Assembly: GCF_019649055.1 (NCBI RefSeq)
Contig: NW_026570222.1
Location: 3,348,001-3,412,000 of the forward strand
Direction: 5' to 3'
DNA: 64,000 nt
Source of the DNA: Paramacrobiotus metropolitanus
Lineage: Eukaryota; Tardigrada; Eutardigrada; Parachela; Macrobiotidae
Made by a program: the position numbers and the translations under genes. The notes under the pieces were generated by a model. The model saw nothing but the letters and a program-made list of their open reading frames with translations. It was not told the DNA's origin and ran no database searches. Positions 1 through 11,729 of this stretch are shown one piece after another; positions within the stretch are counted from its first letter, which is position 1, and every line of letters begins with the position of its first letter.

Positions 1-91
1 TGCTAGTTTCATACTATGAAACCGTTAGCAGTACAGTATACCGCCCGATTTTCCACGAAGAGAAACTGATAATCAGCGTCAACGTTGGTTC

Positions 92-3000
92 CTAATCTTC
101 CGCTACTTTACGCAAGAAACTGGTTGCGGAAGTAGCAAAATCCGTCATCAATATTGAGTCGTTTGATGTTCCAGAAACAGCGTTCAGTGCTATGACTTCG
201 GAATTCTCTGTCGGATTCTCCACTGTAAAATATCATGTAATTAAGCCGAAGCAAAGGGATAAAAACACATTCAACACACGGGAGCCGCAGCTAACGAAAA
301 CGAATCAAGTCTGCTATTAAACGGAAACACAAGAGCCATGACTTACGTGCTTCATGAGTGGACACTGGCGAGTACAGGATCAACAACGTAATTACGTACA
401 AATTCCACATGGCAAATATGCCCACAAAAAACGCGCTGGTATATTCCAGACCAGCTCTTTCCTCATCGCCCCATTTCCAACTGCTTTCGCTTACCTAAAA
501 ATATTAAATCATCATTAACTTCAGTAGCGCTGAAAAAAAGTTCCGTGCAGTGTTAATGCTCACCTGCCCAATAATGAACGATATCACAGTTAATGCGGCA
601 CACAGCAGCGAAATAAGCAACAGGAACTGGAAGCGGAATATCATCATCTGCAGAAATACCTAATTAAGAAAACGTTCCGTCGCTTGCGCAACCTTGAACT
701 AACACTGTAAAACGCCAAAACTAACGCCAAAATATCACGCCAAAATCAATAATAAAACGACATGTGTTTTGAATTGTTTCGGCTTGCCTACAGGTATAGT
801 AAGTCACACTTTTACTTTACTTTAGTGATATGATATTTAATTTACTATAATAATAAGCACAGACAAATTATGTGCGAGATCACTAATTAGGCTACAGATG
901 CCAATGGGCCAACGATTAGCGACATCATAACTACGAATAACTTCTTGTAATAAGGAAACAACAATACGCCAAATACCTATAGATAATTTATTAGTTCAAC
1001 GTCTTCAAAGTCAACTATCTTTTTATCCATGCCTGATAATGTTTTCTCCGTTTCTCGTCGAGTTGAAGCAGTTTCTTGCGTTTGTCCCACATATTCCTCA
1101 GCGCAAAACTGATCATGACCGTCAAATAAACAAAGTAGATGCAAGCACAAATGCCGGCCACTATGATAAACGCCATCTGGAATCATTAAAATTTATTGCT
1201 CAGAATTTTATGTCTGTCAGATATATGTGACCCATCGGGCCCACAGTGCTTACGGCAAGATTCGTTCCAGTGGGAGTAGCCCATATTGAGTAGAAGGCAT
1301 TCGTCAGCTGCACTCCTCTGCAATAAATAGGAAATGCGTGGTGACTGGTGAGCAAGCACATGAACAACACAGCGGAAAGTGCATTTGACAATCAGATGTG
1401 TTGAACAGGCAAGTATTTGCGCTGTGAAATCCCGACTCACCTCTCACACATATCAAATACAAACAAGCAGATGCATCCAAAACCAACGGCGCCCAAGTGT
1501 TTCCAGTAGAAAAAAATGCTGTCTCTCAACACGTCGTCCTGCAAAATCAACGGAGTGTTTTAGATTGGGATTCGGCAATGAGCAATCCCAGAATGAAGTC
1601 AATGGATACTCCACACAGCAGACTAATTAAATACTTATCACACTCGGTGGTTAACGGGGAAAACGTTAGACAACCTGTCAACCTCGTTATGCTAATGGAA
1701 AGCAAGCATAAGACTGTTAAAATTTGGTCATAGAAATGCTTTATTAAATTTATACCAGTTTGTTTGTGATTGATCATACCATTTGATATTCTCCCGGCAA
1801 AAATTATCCAGAACGCCAGCAAGATGGAATAAAAGATGCCCTGCCGGATGTCGGAAATCAAGAGAATTGCCGGTATGTCGAATAGCAATGACAGAAACTC
1901 CAAAGGCAGATCCAGTAACAACATAGCCAGTCCCAAGGTAAACAGCATTTTCTCCAGTAACCGCGGAGCCTTGGGTAAGTTTCGTATTTTCGTCCAAAAC
2001 CAGCAAACAGCTACAAAGACGAACGGAAACAGGACGGTCTTCACCGAAAACCAAACTCGCGTGAAACCGCCGTTTTGATGGATTTCCACCACCCATAAAT
2101 CTTGCAGTTGTCCCAGCCCTGTATTTTTCCCCGATAACGTCCCATTGGAGTTATGCACGGGCAGGCGAAGATTTAACAGATAAAAGTCGTGATAGGAACT
2201 TCCCAGTTCAAAAAGGGCAACGGGAGTACAGTTGTACAAATAATCCTTGTGACGCTACACCACAAAAACTATGCTCAAGCAAATGTAAACATAAAAATCA
2301 CCATTTTGGCTAAACAGTAAACAGTGATTTACTTAACAACGTATTTAGCGCGCCTTTAGTAAATTTTCTCCCTACTGAATGTTCCCTTTCTACATAAATA
2401 AATCCTCATTACGAGAGTACGTAGGTCTTATCATTTTATACTGCAAAATAACATCCGAGTCCATCGCTTCAGCTTATATATATTATTTTTTAACAGCGCA
2501 ACGATGGCCGAACATCCGTATGTATCTATACGGTACACAAAAACGCATTAAAGGTTGAAATTAATGATATCTATAGTTGCCGCTTCGGTCTAACATACTT
2601 CTTCGATGCTGCATTCAAGCTGTCGTGTTTCCACCGACCGATCAATTTCCTTCCAAGCATCTTCCGGATCTTCCTTGTTGCGGTAACCAATACGTGCGTG
2701 GATTTCGATATCCAGTTTGAAGCCTAGTACGGACTCGTGTATTAAGTGTACCGTAGTAAGAACACGAACGTACAGCACCTACAGATATTGCACATAAATG
2801 CTGCTTTTTTAAGCCCGTATTGATAATCCTAAATTGCACTTCAATAAATATTGTACACCATAATATTACAAACGCACTTGTCTTATCGTCGCCTTGATAA
2901 ACGATTTCCGGATGCAGAACGCCGAGCAAACCTTGAAACCAACGGGACATGGTCAGTTCTTGGCCATCGCGAGGGATAGGAAACTGAACGGCAAAAACTA

Positions 3001-3898
3001 TATTCGACGCATTCAGTTTCATTTTCTGAACAGTTTCTTCTCCGAAATCGTGGATCTGCTGGCATGTTTTGGACCGATCTTTGCCGCGTGGATAAAACCA
3101 ACGGTCTCTCGGTCCCTTCTGGTCATCCAAGCATTTTACGCTGAGCATCGGCGAAACGTTTGACGGTGACGGCGCTGCGAAAAATAATTCTATGAAATTA
3201 TCAATAAGCGAAATTATATAAATTGCAAATCAACAATACAAGTAGTGATTCTGATTTACTAATCAACAAGAGGAATATTATGCAGTTACCAAGTTTGACC
3301 ACCAATAGCCCGTGTTCAAACTACACATAGTGTACTTACAACACATACATATTTTTATAATATACTATTTTTCACATATGTACGTAGTCCGTAGGCGCAG
3401 TGTAAGCTGTGGTAAAGGACTAAAAAGGTACCAGCCATTGAAAGGTATTATATTTATGGTTAGTAACTGGAGTTATACAGTCTGTACATAATAATTTTTC
3501 TATTAACTATTTTCACGGATTCTAAAACCGGCGCCATACCAGCTCAACCGTTTTCCTTGTACTTACAATTTGTTGTCTCCACAGTCTTATTCCATAATAT
3601 TTATATTCTATGCGCTTTTCTAACACATATAATAACAAATACAGTCTTTTACGATTAGTACTGTAACGGTAAATACATACAGCAATAAAGTAAAGCTATC
3701 CTTTATCGTCATGCATGATGCTGCGCTGCAACATTGCCAACATATCAATTTGACGGGTTTACTGAACTACAGAAACGTTCCAGACGTTTAATTACCTATA
3801 ATTCCGCCAATAACGAAGAATCCGATTTGGATAAGTAAAATAAACAGTCCAAAGTAAATCAACTTTCGATTCGTAACGGAATCAATGAATGCTGCCAT
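92..3898 (-). CDS. wls: Wntless (Wls/Evi/GPR177), Wnt cargo receptor, complete
   Basis: Wntless carries lipidated Wnt proteins from the Golgi to the plasma membrane. Ten exons (minus strand): 3898-3796, 3174-2878, 2723-2599, 2254-1780, about 1538-1441, 1317-1254, 1176-1033, 647-564, 494-347, 222-92 (TAG). About 555 residues, close to the family length of about 540. Exon 1 encodes the N-terminal signal anchor (starts MAAFIDSVTNRKL). Exon 2 has VKCLDDQ and NASNIVFAVQFPIPR of the lumenal domain. Exon 4 has YLLNLRLPV, IHQNGGFTRVWF and the hallmark GDIRQGIFY-like motif (SDIRQGIFYS). Exons 5-6 have FDMCERGVQLTNAFYSIW. Exon 9 has SAFFVGIFAMWNLYV. Intron 7 appears to use a GC donor (CAG/gcatgg). The exon 4/5 junction is uncertain: the natural sites (1780 and 1538) are one base out of frame, while an alternative acceptor before 1522 restores the frame but removes five residues. 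The ATG at 3898 matches the family N-terminus. Confidence 0.95.
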
Positions 3899-5101
3899 AG
3901 TGGATTTCGTATTTTCTAATTAAGAAATGGCTTCCCACCAAAACGTATAACAATCAGCTATGCAGATCAGTTTCTACAGTACAAAATCATCTGGGTGGCA
4001 TTTTTATCTAAAGACCGACCATTAAGAGGCCAAAACGACAATCCACTAGCCAAATTAGGATATACAGCTATGTAGCCCAAAAACTTTTCGCTGGTATATC
4101 ACGCCGTAGTAAGAGACGTCTCCGTATATATATACGACGGTATATCGCTCGGCTGCGTTTCTTTCCAGATTGAACTGAATATGGGCGAAAGAGGTTATGA
4201 GAAGTCAAATAATTATCTGGCCCGAAAACCCACAAAACCAAGGCAGAAGAGGAGGGGATATTCAACAGGCAAATCCATAAAAACAATGCGAGAAATCCAA
4301 TTAGCCAATGGTCAATTTCTCGTTCATTTGTGCAGGGCACATATTCAATCGATACTGCCCGACTGGTCTCTTTCAAAACAATTGAATTTAATTCTTAGAG
4401 CTAAACCTGTGCGGTTTTTACTGGAATCTAGATCATTTTGGATTAATCCGCAAGCAATATGTACAATGTTTCCACATCAGCACTTCACGTTCGAATCCTC
4501 GCACACGAGAGGCAAATTTACGACAGACTCCGTCTCGCGCGGCACTGCGCTCGACATGCAGACTTAGCCATGCCGTCGGCATAACACAAATATGGGTCGG
4601 ACACCCATCCCATTTTCTGCATTATGGCTAGAAATGCACGCCAAATCATTGGCGATTGGCGGTAAGGACGCAGTTTAAACAAACTGTCCAAATACAACCC
4701 TTTAAACAAGATTATCAAGCGAGGATGTGTCAGAAACACCATTTAATGTAGTAATGCTCTGTCAGCGACAAAGAGCAGTCTAACCAGAGTCGATTAGCCT
4801 ATCAAATGTTGTGGTTTAGTTGAAGAAAATTAAACGTCAAATGATGCCATAGTAAAAGAAAGCTCCAATAAAACCTACAGGGTCAATACGCAAATTTACA
4901 CAAATCATCGAAACAAATGCCATTCCAGCAAACAGTTCATTCAATTCTTGAATTTAGTTTTTAAAGCACGCAGGTAAAAGGTTTAAACTATAAAACCTCA
5001 TGGTAACAATGGTAAAACGGAACTTTAATCGTTCAACGTAAAAAACCACCGAGAAGTGATCACAACGCATTTCTAAAAAAACATTTGCCACACGACCGCA
5101 G
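3899..5101. other. Intergenic DNA between wls and PGS1
   Basis: No supported gene. It holds the presumed wls promoter (wls starts at 3898 on the minus strand) and the PGS1 3' end. Overlapping 75-128-codon frames occur on both strands around 4070-4740 but resemble no family and have no supporting splice pattern. A short perfect palindrome, ATGCCG-T-CGGCAT, lies near 4570-4582. Confidence 0.6.
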
Positions 5102-7252
5102 TCAAAAAAAATTTTTAATCCATCTCCAACTTAATCGTACACTCCATGGTACCTGATGATGCTCGCTTTCAAAAGTTTCATCTGTTATATACCGTCCATC
5201 ATGAAATAACCGATCTCTTTCTTCAGCCAGCCGCTTCTGAAGGTCCGCATTCTCCGTCACAACAGCTATCTGAGCCTCAATATCGCGATTGACTGACCGA
5301 TACCCTGCACAAAAATTTATTCAAAATAAAATGCAGTAAACTGTGAAAATCAATCCAACATATTTGAAATGTACCGATACGAATCCCGGCATTAATCATC
5401 AACCGGGTATGCGACTAACACCTACAGCAGCCGATCAAACCAGCTGATCGCCTTACCAAAGTTTGGCGATCCCACGAGAGTAAGAGCCGGATTCTGTTGA
5501 CCTGGGAGAGTTGCCCAAAGGCCTTTAACGTGGTATGTCCAGCCATCTCTGTAGTATTCGTACAGCTTCACTCTATGTTGCTGGGCATGCCGCTGAATAT
5601 GTTTGAAGAAGGTTTTTGCAATCTGGACATACATAGCCGGAACTGCGCTCGATGCGCCTTCGGCACCGAAAAACCCGTTAGTCTACGAAAAAAATGCAAA
5701 ACGATGTAGCAGAAAAGCACCCTGCTGCCCGTGAATTCATCATCCACATCCTAGCGAAAATCGTTAGAAGTTGAATGTTCATGTTTGGTATTTGCATTCA
5801 TACTTGCGGCGATGCCATAAGAATGCTGTAATGTGCCTGTGGCTGCGTCAGAATTAATCTCCTGTAGGATCTGGTTAAATTGAAATAACCCGACGCCAGG
5901 TGAATATGCGTGTCTTCCGGTACTGAAGACAGGATTTCTTCCGTCGCCTTCTCATCTTTCAGCACGTCAAAGTGTTTCATTTGCACTAGCGGATAAATCC
6001 ACGTGTCGGCATTGTCTATACTAACATCCGGTCCCGCAGCGAATCGTTGCGTGGGAGGGTACATGGAATATGCACGGCGCACGCTGTCTTTGGCATGCTC
6101 GATAAAATCTTCCTTCGATCCTAACGATAGAAAGAGAAAACGTAACGCAAGCATCACCGGAACAAATACCGAAGTGTAAGAAATTTAAGAACTGTGTTAG
6201 AGTTACTGATACGAGAAGAAAAAATCGAACATTTGTATTTGATAAGAGATTATAGGCTACCTGCACCATGATGAAAACTTTTAAAACCATTATTTCAAAA
6301 TTTAAAATTAAATATGTTTCCGTTCCTTCGGCCTTTCATAAACCAAGCAGCTCCATCTACACCAGTTGTTGAAATTATATAATATGCCTTAGGTGAGAAA
6401 AACAAAATTAATGCAATACGAACAAACTACGCAAACCATACGGTATTAATCGTAAGAAAACGCGTAAAAGCAATTAAAATTTACAAATAATGCCGAAATT
6501 AAATAGTAAACGCGACATAAGACAAAAACGCCAAACCTGCCTAAATATGGATGAGCAGCAGTATCGGATGACAACCCCACTTCATCTTGAGCATTGACAG
6601 TGAATGATGCGCCTGCCACCCCTTGGACGAGTTCTTCGAAAAAATTGGCTAATTCGGGAACATTTTTAATGAGCACATAACGATCTTGTCGGTTCGTAAA
6701 ATACTGATCGCTTAAATTCGCTCCCGTAATGAGAACATTATCATCGAAAACGCACACTTTCATATGCAAGAGTCCGACTATTTCGTTCCATCTCTCCGGA
6801 ACATGTGTTTTCCAAATTCCACGCAGATTTGGAGTGTGAAAAAGGGAGAGTTTGACGCGCTCAGCATTCTCTTGCAGTAACGGCAGCAATATCGTCCGCG
6901 AATTCTTCGAGCCCCGAGATCCACGCTGATAATCCAGGAGAAAATGGACATTAAACGGAGTTGCGCTCTTTTTCAATTCTGAGCAACGATTCTGAAGTGC
7001 AGAGACCAGGTTTTGTTCCAGTCGTCCCGTTCCCAAATAAAGCGCTGACAATACGGCTCGTCGTGTGAAGGTTTTCATAGAAGATTCCAGAAATTCATAA
7101 TAGGCCGCAGGCTCCGTTATAATGGAGACCTGGTTTCCATTTAAACAAAAAGCTGGAGCGAAACGCCCTAGCCACCGAAATACCTGAGAAGGCTGCTGCA
7201 TTGTAGACGAGTGACTTGGATCCAATGTTCCAGGTGTCGAAAAACGGTCCAT
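5102..7252 (-). CDS. PGS1: CDP-diacylglycerol--glycerol-3-phosphate 3-phosphatidyltransferase (PGS1)
   Basis: PGS1 makes phosphatidylglycerophosphate from CDP-diacylglycerol and glycerol-3-phosphate, the committed step of cardiolipin synthesis in mitochondria. Four exons: 7252-6541, 6120-5804, 5682-5457, 5304-5102 (TGA), giving 485 residues in a continuous frame. It is a phospholipase D superfamily protein. The first HKD motif is H163-x-K165-x4-D170 (HMKVCVFDD), followed by TGANLSDQYFTNRQDRYV. The second is H394-V-K396 (WTYHVKGLW), followed by GSPNFG, and lacks the usual Asp, as I recall for this family. LYLGTG (71-76), RGSRGSKNSRT (110-120) and the C-terminal WIKNFF are also family signatures. 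Intron 1 reads in frame only with a GC donor (TTTAG/gcaggt). The N-terminus is short and its mitochondrial targeting signal is not obvious, so a 5' exon could be missing. Confidence 0.94.
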
Positions 7253-7945
7253 CTTCTATACAGGTTGCCGGCCGTCCAGCAGCAGATGTGCCATGTCAAA
7301 CTTTAAGATGCCGCAAACGTGCGTTTTCATTCACAAGTCCATGCAACCCTTTTGGTTTAAATTAAGTCGCCAAAGTAAATACGTAGGATTTCTCACTTTT
7401 ATCGGTTTTATGCATTACCGCAAGATACAAAACGTAAAATCTGGATCACTACACAGCATACTGACAAGTGACAACAGTGGCCAAGTTAGGCCGTGTATGA
7501 CAAGAGCGATGCTATCAATGGAGCCTATGGTTCCGAACCGCCCGCTTTATAGTTGCGGCAAGTTGGCAACACGGAATACTAGTACTGAGTAGTACATACT
7601 TAATAAAAGTTTTAAAGTACGATGTACTAACGTGGGAAAACATCAACGATCCAAACAAAACGTAACTTGTTTTCTTAATATAAACGATTAATCGACATAA
7701 TGCATCAACGTGTGAATTTGTCATAGATTCTCTTAGTCTCTATTGGCACGCAAGGCAGAGTGAAACAATAACAAATTAACAAAATAATAACAACTATCGA
7801 CTTGAGCGAACAGGTCAGCCTGCAAACGGTTACCAAAACCGAACCGAAAACTGAGTCGAACTGATCGATTTGCTTTCATTTTCGTTTACGGAGTACGCCA
7901 AACATATTTCAACGCAGTGTTAGTCGAAGAAGCGTAAATGCTGAT
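7253..7945. promoter_or_regulatory. Shared divergent promoter region, PGS1 / MEPCE
   Basis: About 690 bp separates the divergently transcribed PGS1 (minus) and MEPCE (plus) start codons, so both 5' UTRs and core promoters must lie here unless upstream non-coding exons exist. No TATA box or other element stands out. Short open frames here (for example 7293-7592) match nothing known. Confidence 0.4.
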
Positions 7946-10416
7946 ATGAAAATATTTTCAAAGTTTGTTGGGATCCCGCGTTGTTCCAGCATGTCCTGCT
8001 CCGTAGAGTCCCCTCTACGTTACTCCCCTGCAAAACCAGAAGCCTCCACACTTTCTGTTGACGAATCTTCCCGTATGGGAGCAGCCAAACGTAAGAAAGA
8101 AGAGGGCTCCAGCGACCATGAGCTTGATAAAGTTCCAGTGGGCCGACGGAAGCGAGCCCGACTTCGACACGCCTCAACTTCGTCGACTGCTGCCGGTGTA
8201 ATAAGTAAGATCATGTCAGTTTCGTTATTATTGCACTAACTTTTTCAGTTACTTTGGCCATTCTACGTGTTTTAATTTGTGTTTTATTTTACTGTCCAAT
8301 TGCTCAGTATAATGAAGGAAACGTTTTTAAGGTTTTGTTTGTTCGAGGGTAATAGTTGAGTAGCATGTCCAGATTATGCGAGGGGCTGACTTCCCGGTAT
8401 CTGCAAAACGATTTGAATTTACCTAATACTTACGATGTCCGAATGTGCGGCATATGTTCTTTGACAGTTTAGTCGAGGCTGTTATTAAGTACTAGAAGTA
8501 ATTTCGACTTTACCTAGACAGTTTTGATACCAGCTTTTTATTTTGACATAACATTACTTATATCCGTTTACTTGCGTGGCGGCATGCTTGCGGTCAGTTG
8601 AGTTTAACCGAGCGTTGTGGAAGTATATTTTGCCGACTTATTACTATTTACTTATACAGAAATTAATTGTATGGGCACACATGTATACCGGAAATCCTGC
8701 AATAGTTTGGTAGCCACTAGCCATTTAGTCAATTAGACATCATTTTACTTTTCTAGGTTTATTAATATCCGTTTTGTAAATTCATGAGTAAGCTTGGCTG
8801 TGATACCCGTATACATAACAGGCAGTCACAATGGTCACCAATGGGCGTTATATAACGCTAGTTTTGTTATTATACGACGTCATAATTATAATTTGTCAAG
8901 CTTTCGAAGGTTTTTAACTTCGAATTTTGCTGTGGTTTTCGCAGCATAAATAGGTAATTACAATTGTGGTTGTAGGAAGCATTTTGCATTGCTGTGCGTG
9001 CTGTTCTAACGACTAATTGTAAGTGCGATGTGTATTGTTTAGTGGACTCCGAAATCAAAACAGAACAGGAAGAAATGGAAAAAGAGCGCTGGAAGCGCCG
9101 TATGTCGGAGCGCCGCCACGCACTGGTCTGCCCACGCGATCCACTGAGCCTGGATCCGGCATTTCCTAACGTTGCGATATCACCCGGCGTCAACGAAGAA
9201 GTGTCCCCATTCAGCCGTCGACCAGCCTTCCCCCACAGAACGCGTAAAGATCGTTTCATTGGGCTGCCGAAAAACGTTGATCGCCATGATCCTCTGCAGT
9301 TAAACGAGCAAATTCAGGCTTACAATCGCAATTCCCATTCCTTTACCGGTCCGGATGGTACTATCTACGCATCCAAACGTGAAATGCTAGCCAATAGATT
9401 TCGCTACGGAAATTACAACCGGTATTATGGTTACCGTATTGTTGACCAAGATCCCCGTTATCGCTTAATGCAGGGCGAATGGTTCAGAGGGAAAGACTGT
9501 TTAGATATTGGCTGCAATACTGGACAGTTCACATTGGCGCTCACAAAATCTTTCACACCGCGAATGATGGTTGGGATTGATATCGATAAAGAACTGATAA
9601 AAATAGCCAAACGCAACATACGCCATTATATCACGGATGATTTGTGCGAAAGAGAAGGCTTCCCCAAGTCACTTCCCATTCTTTTCGGACCGATAGCCGC
9701 GCCCGCTGTTAATAGTGGGCTTTCTGACGAAGCACAAGAATTTCCGTATAACATTGCGTTTCTTCATGTAAGGAAGAAAGTTTTATTACAAATAAGCAAG
9801 GTTATTAATAGTTTTTCATGTAGTGCGACTATGTGGCGTCCGGAGTTGACCCTGCCTCCGAAGCGGGAGAATTTGACACCATTTTAGCTTTAAGTGTTAC
9901 AAAATGGATTCACCTTAACTGGGGAGATGAAGGGTTGAAGAGGTTCTTCCAGCGCACCTTCCACCACCTGCGCCCAGGTGGACTGTTCATTGTGGAACCA
10001 CAAGAGTGGTTCTCGTATTGCTCGGGGAAATCCAAAGGCAAACTGACGGTAGTTCATGCATAGTGTTGTATTTCACGTGGTGACGATTTATTACCTTACC
10101 TTTTGTGCTAATTTTTGTAATATCGCGCAGGTGGATATGCGTGCCATACTTCGGGACATTCGTCTCAAACCAGAAAACTTTCAGGAATATCTTTTATCCT
10201 CGGAAGTGGGATATGAATCTTGTGTAAAAATTGATACCCCGGGCGATGCCGGTCTTGTTAGAGGTGAATTACTTATCATTAGTGTTAGACGGTTAGTGTT
10301 GGAAGCTATTTGTATGGTTCGCATGTCTACGGAGGTCTTATGTCGAATTATTTTTAGGTTTCAAACGCAACGTGTACGTATTTACAAAGCCATGCCAGAG
10401 AAATGCATGTTCGTAA
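7946..10416 (+). CDS. MEPCE: 7SK snRNA methylphosphate capping enzyme (MEPCE/Bin3)
   Basis: This SAM-dependent methyltransferase caps the gamma-phosphate of 7SK RNA and stabilises the 7SK/P-TEFb-inhibiting particle in the nucleus. Five exons: 7946-8204, 9043-9767, 9824-10048, 10131-10263, 10358-10416 (TAA), all phases consistent, 466 residues. Residues 1-130 are basic and low complexity ([16 protein letters not shown]) and probably carry the nuclear signal. Family landmarks follow in order: [34 protein letters not shown] (the SAM-binding motif, about residue 240), [46 protein letters not shown] (about 355) and [15 protein letters not shown]. The C-terminus reads [11 protein letters not shown]. 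Introns are short (56, 82 and 94 nt) except the first (838 nt). An in-frame second ATG at about 7990 could be the true start. Confidence 0.95.
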
Positions 10417-11729
10417 AGAGAATCTCGTGGATTGACCTTATTATTTGGTTGTGTTCTAAAGAATGGTCTTCCAGATTGCAAAATTCGTTTTGTATTACTG
10501 TGTTGTACAAAAGGGTGTTGCTTGTGAATCCGCCTGCGTTTGATTGGAAGAAGGCGAGGCATCATTTCGTTCTATAATTTTTTTGGTGTTTCTGTTAGCG
10601 AATTTTGGTTTTATTGTGCCCGTCTGCAACAGTTTTAAAACTGCCGAGTTCTTAAATGATAAATTACAGTTTGAAAAAATGGAAAGCACACAATAATTTT
10701 GAAAACAGTACATTAGTAATCGTCTGATCGATAGAAGCAGTAAAAAAGTTTTTAGTTTAATGATTAATCAAGCGAACGTGCGTTATTTGTTTTAAGTTTT
10801 GCACCGTAGTATTTAATAGCAAAGCAAAGTAGCAAAGCCTGAGCGATATTAAACAGTGTGCATTATCGTTCACACTTTGCTACCAATATGAGTAGAGTAA
10901 ACTGCAAGTTTTATAAACAGAAATTCCGAATTTGAGTGCTAAGTATGCCGAATCACTGCCGATACAAAACGCAGAAATAGTTTTAAATTTGCAGGCACGT
11001 AACTGTGGTACATAGAAGACGCCAATCTTAGAAATTTTTAAGCGATGAAAATTTTGCGATGCTTACTTCTGTCGGAGTCTTGGTCGTGTATGAATCACCT
11101 ATGTTAATGTACCTCGTATCTATATAAGTAATGCTTCCCATACCATTTCCATGCCCTAACACAATAATACGGAAAATGAATAGATTAATGTATGGTGACC
11201 AATGTTAATAGTCTTTTTTAAAGCAGATTCAGTAATTGTAAGGTGTCATGCCACCAGAACAGATTGCCGATTAGTCAACTAGTTAGTTCGACTTGGCGAT
11301 CAGCAACATTGCGCTACGATTTCTAGAGTAGATTTAGGTTGAATCTAACCACACTTTCCTTGGGACTGGTGTGGAAAACGGTCACTGCAAATTATCACTT
11401 CCTAATAAATTACCGGATCCCACAGTCTTATCCGATCGGGAGTGGTCGCGTTGCATATGGAGAAAATGTTGCTCCATCTAGCAAAAAGGTAAACGTATTA
11501 GTGAAAAACCGTTACTATGAGTATAATAACAACACAATCAGCTAAGGAAAAAGTTAGTGAAAAGGAAAAGACTGCTTGCGTCAACGTGCACGTATTCGTC
11601 GCAGAGAATTTACAGTTAGTAACCAGTATTTCGTAATCGGCACCTCATAATATTATACGTTCGGATAACTAATTTATTATCAGGTTCTTGAATACTGTAC
11701 AGAAATACGAGTACATCTGGAAGGCTGGT
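10417..11729. other. Intergenic DNA between convergent MEPCE and ovo
   Basis: This holds the 3' ends of two convergent genes. I searched the minus strand for a further ovo exon that would complete the fourth zinc finger and found none. No other gene or notable repeat was seen. Confidence 0.5.

Noticed and set aside
4488-4515. Possible tRNA T-arm (GTTCGAATCC)
   Set aside because: The flanking five bases on each side do not pair and no matching A-box or acceptor stem was found.
4181-4567. 128-codon plus-strand frame upstream of wls, overlapped by minus-strand frames
   Set aside because: Composition looks random and matches no family; opposite-strand frames of similar length overlap it.
10264-10577. 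Read-through of MEPCE exon 4 to a longer C-terminus
   Set aside because: The donor AGAG/gtgaat and acceptor ttttag/GTTTC join in phase to give [11 protein letters not shown], matching the family end. The read-through sequence does not.
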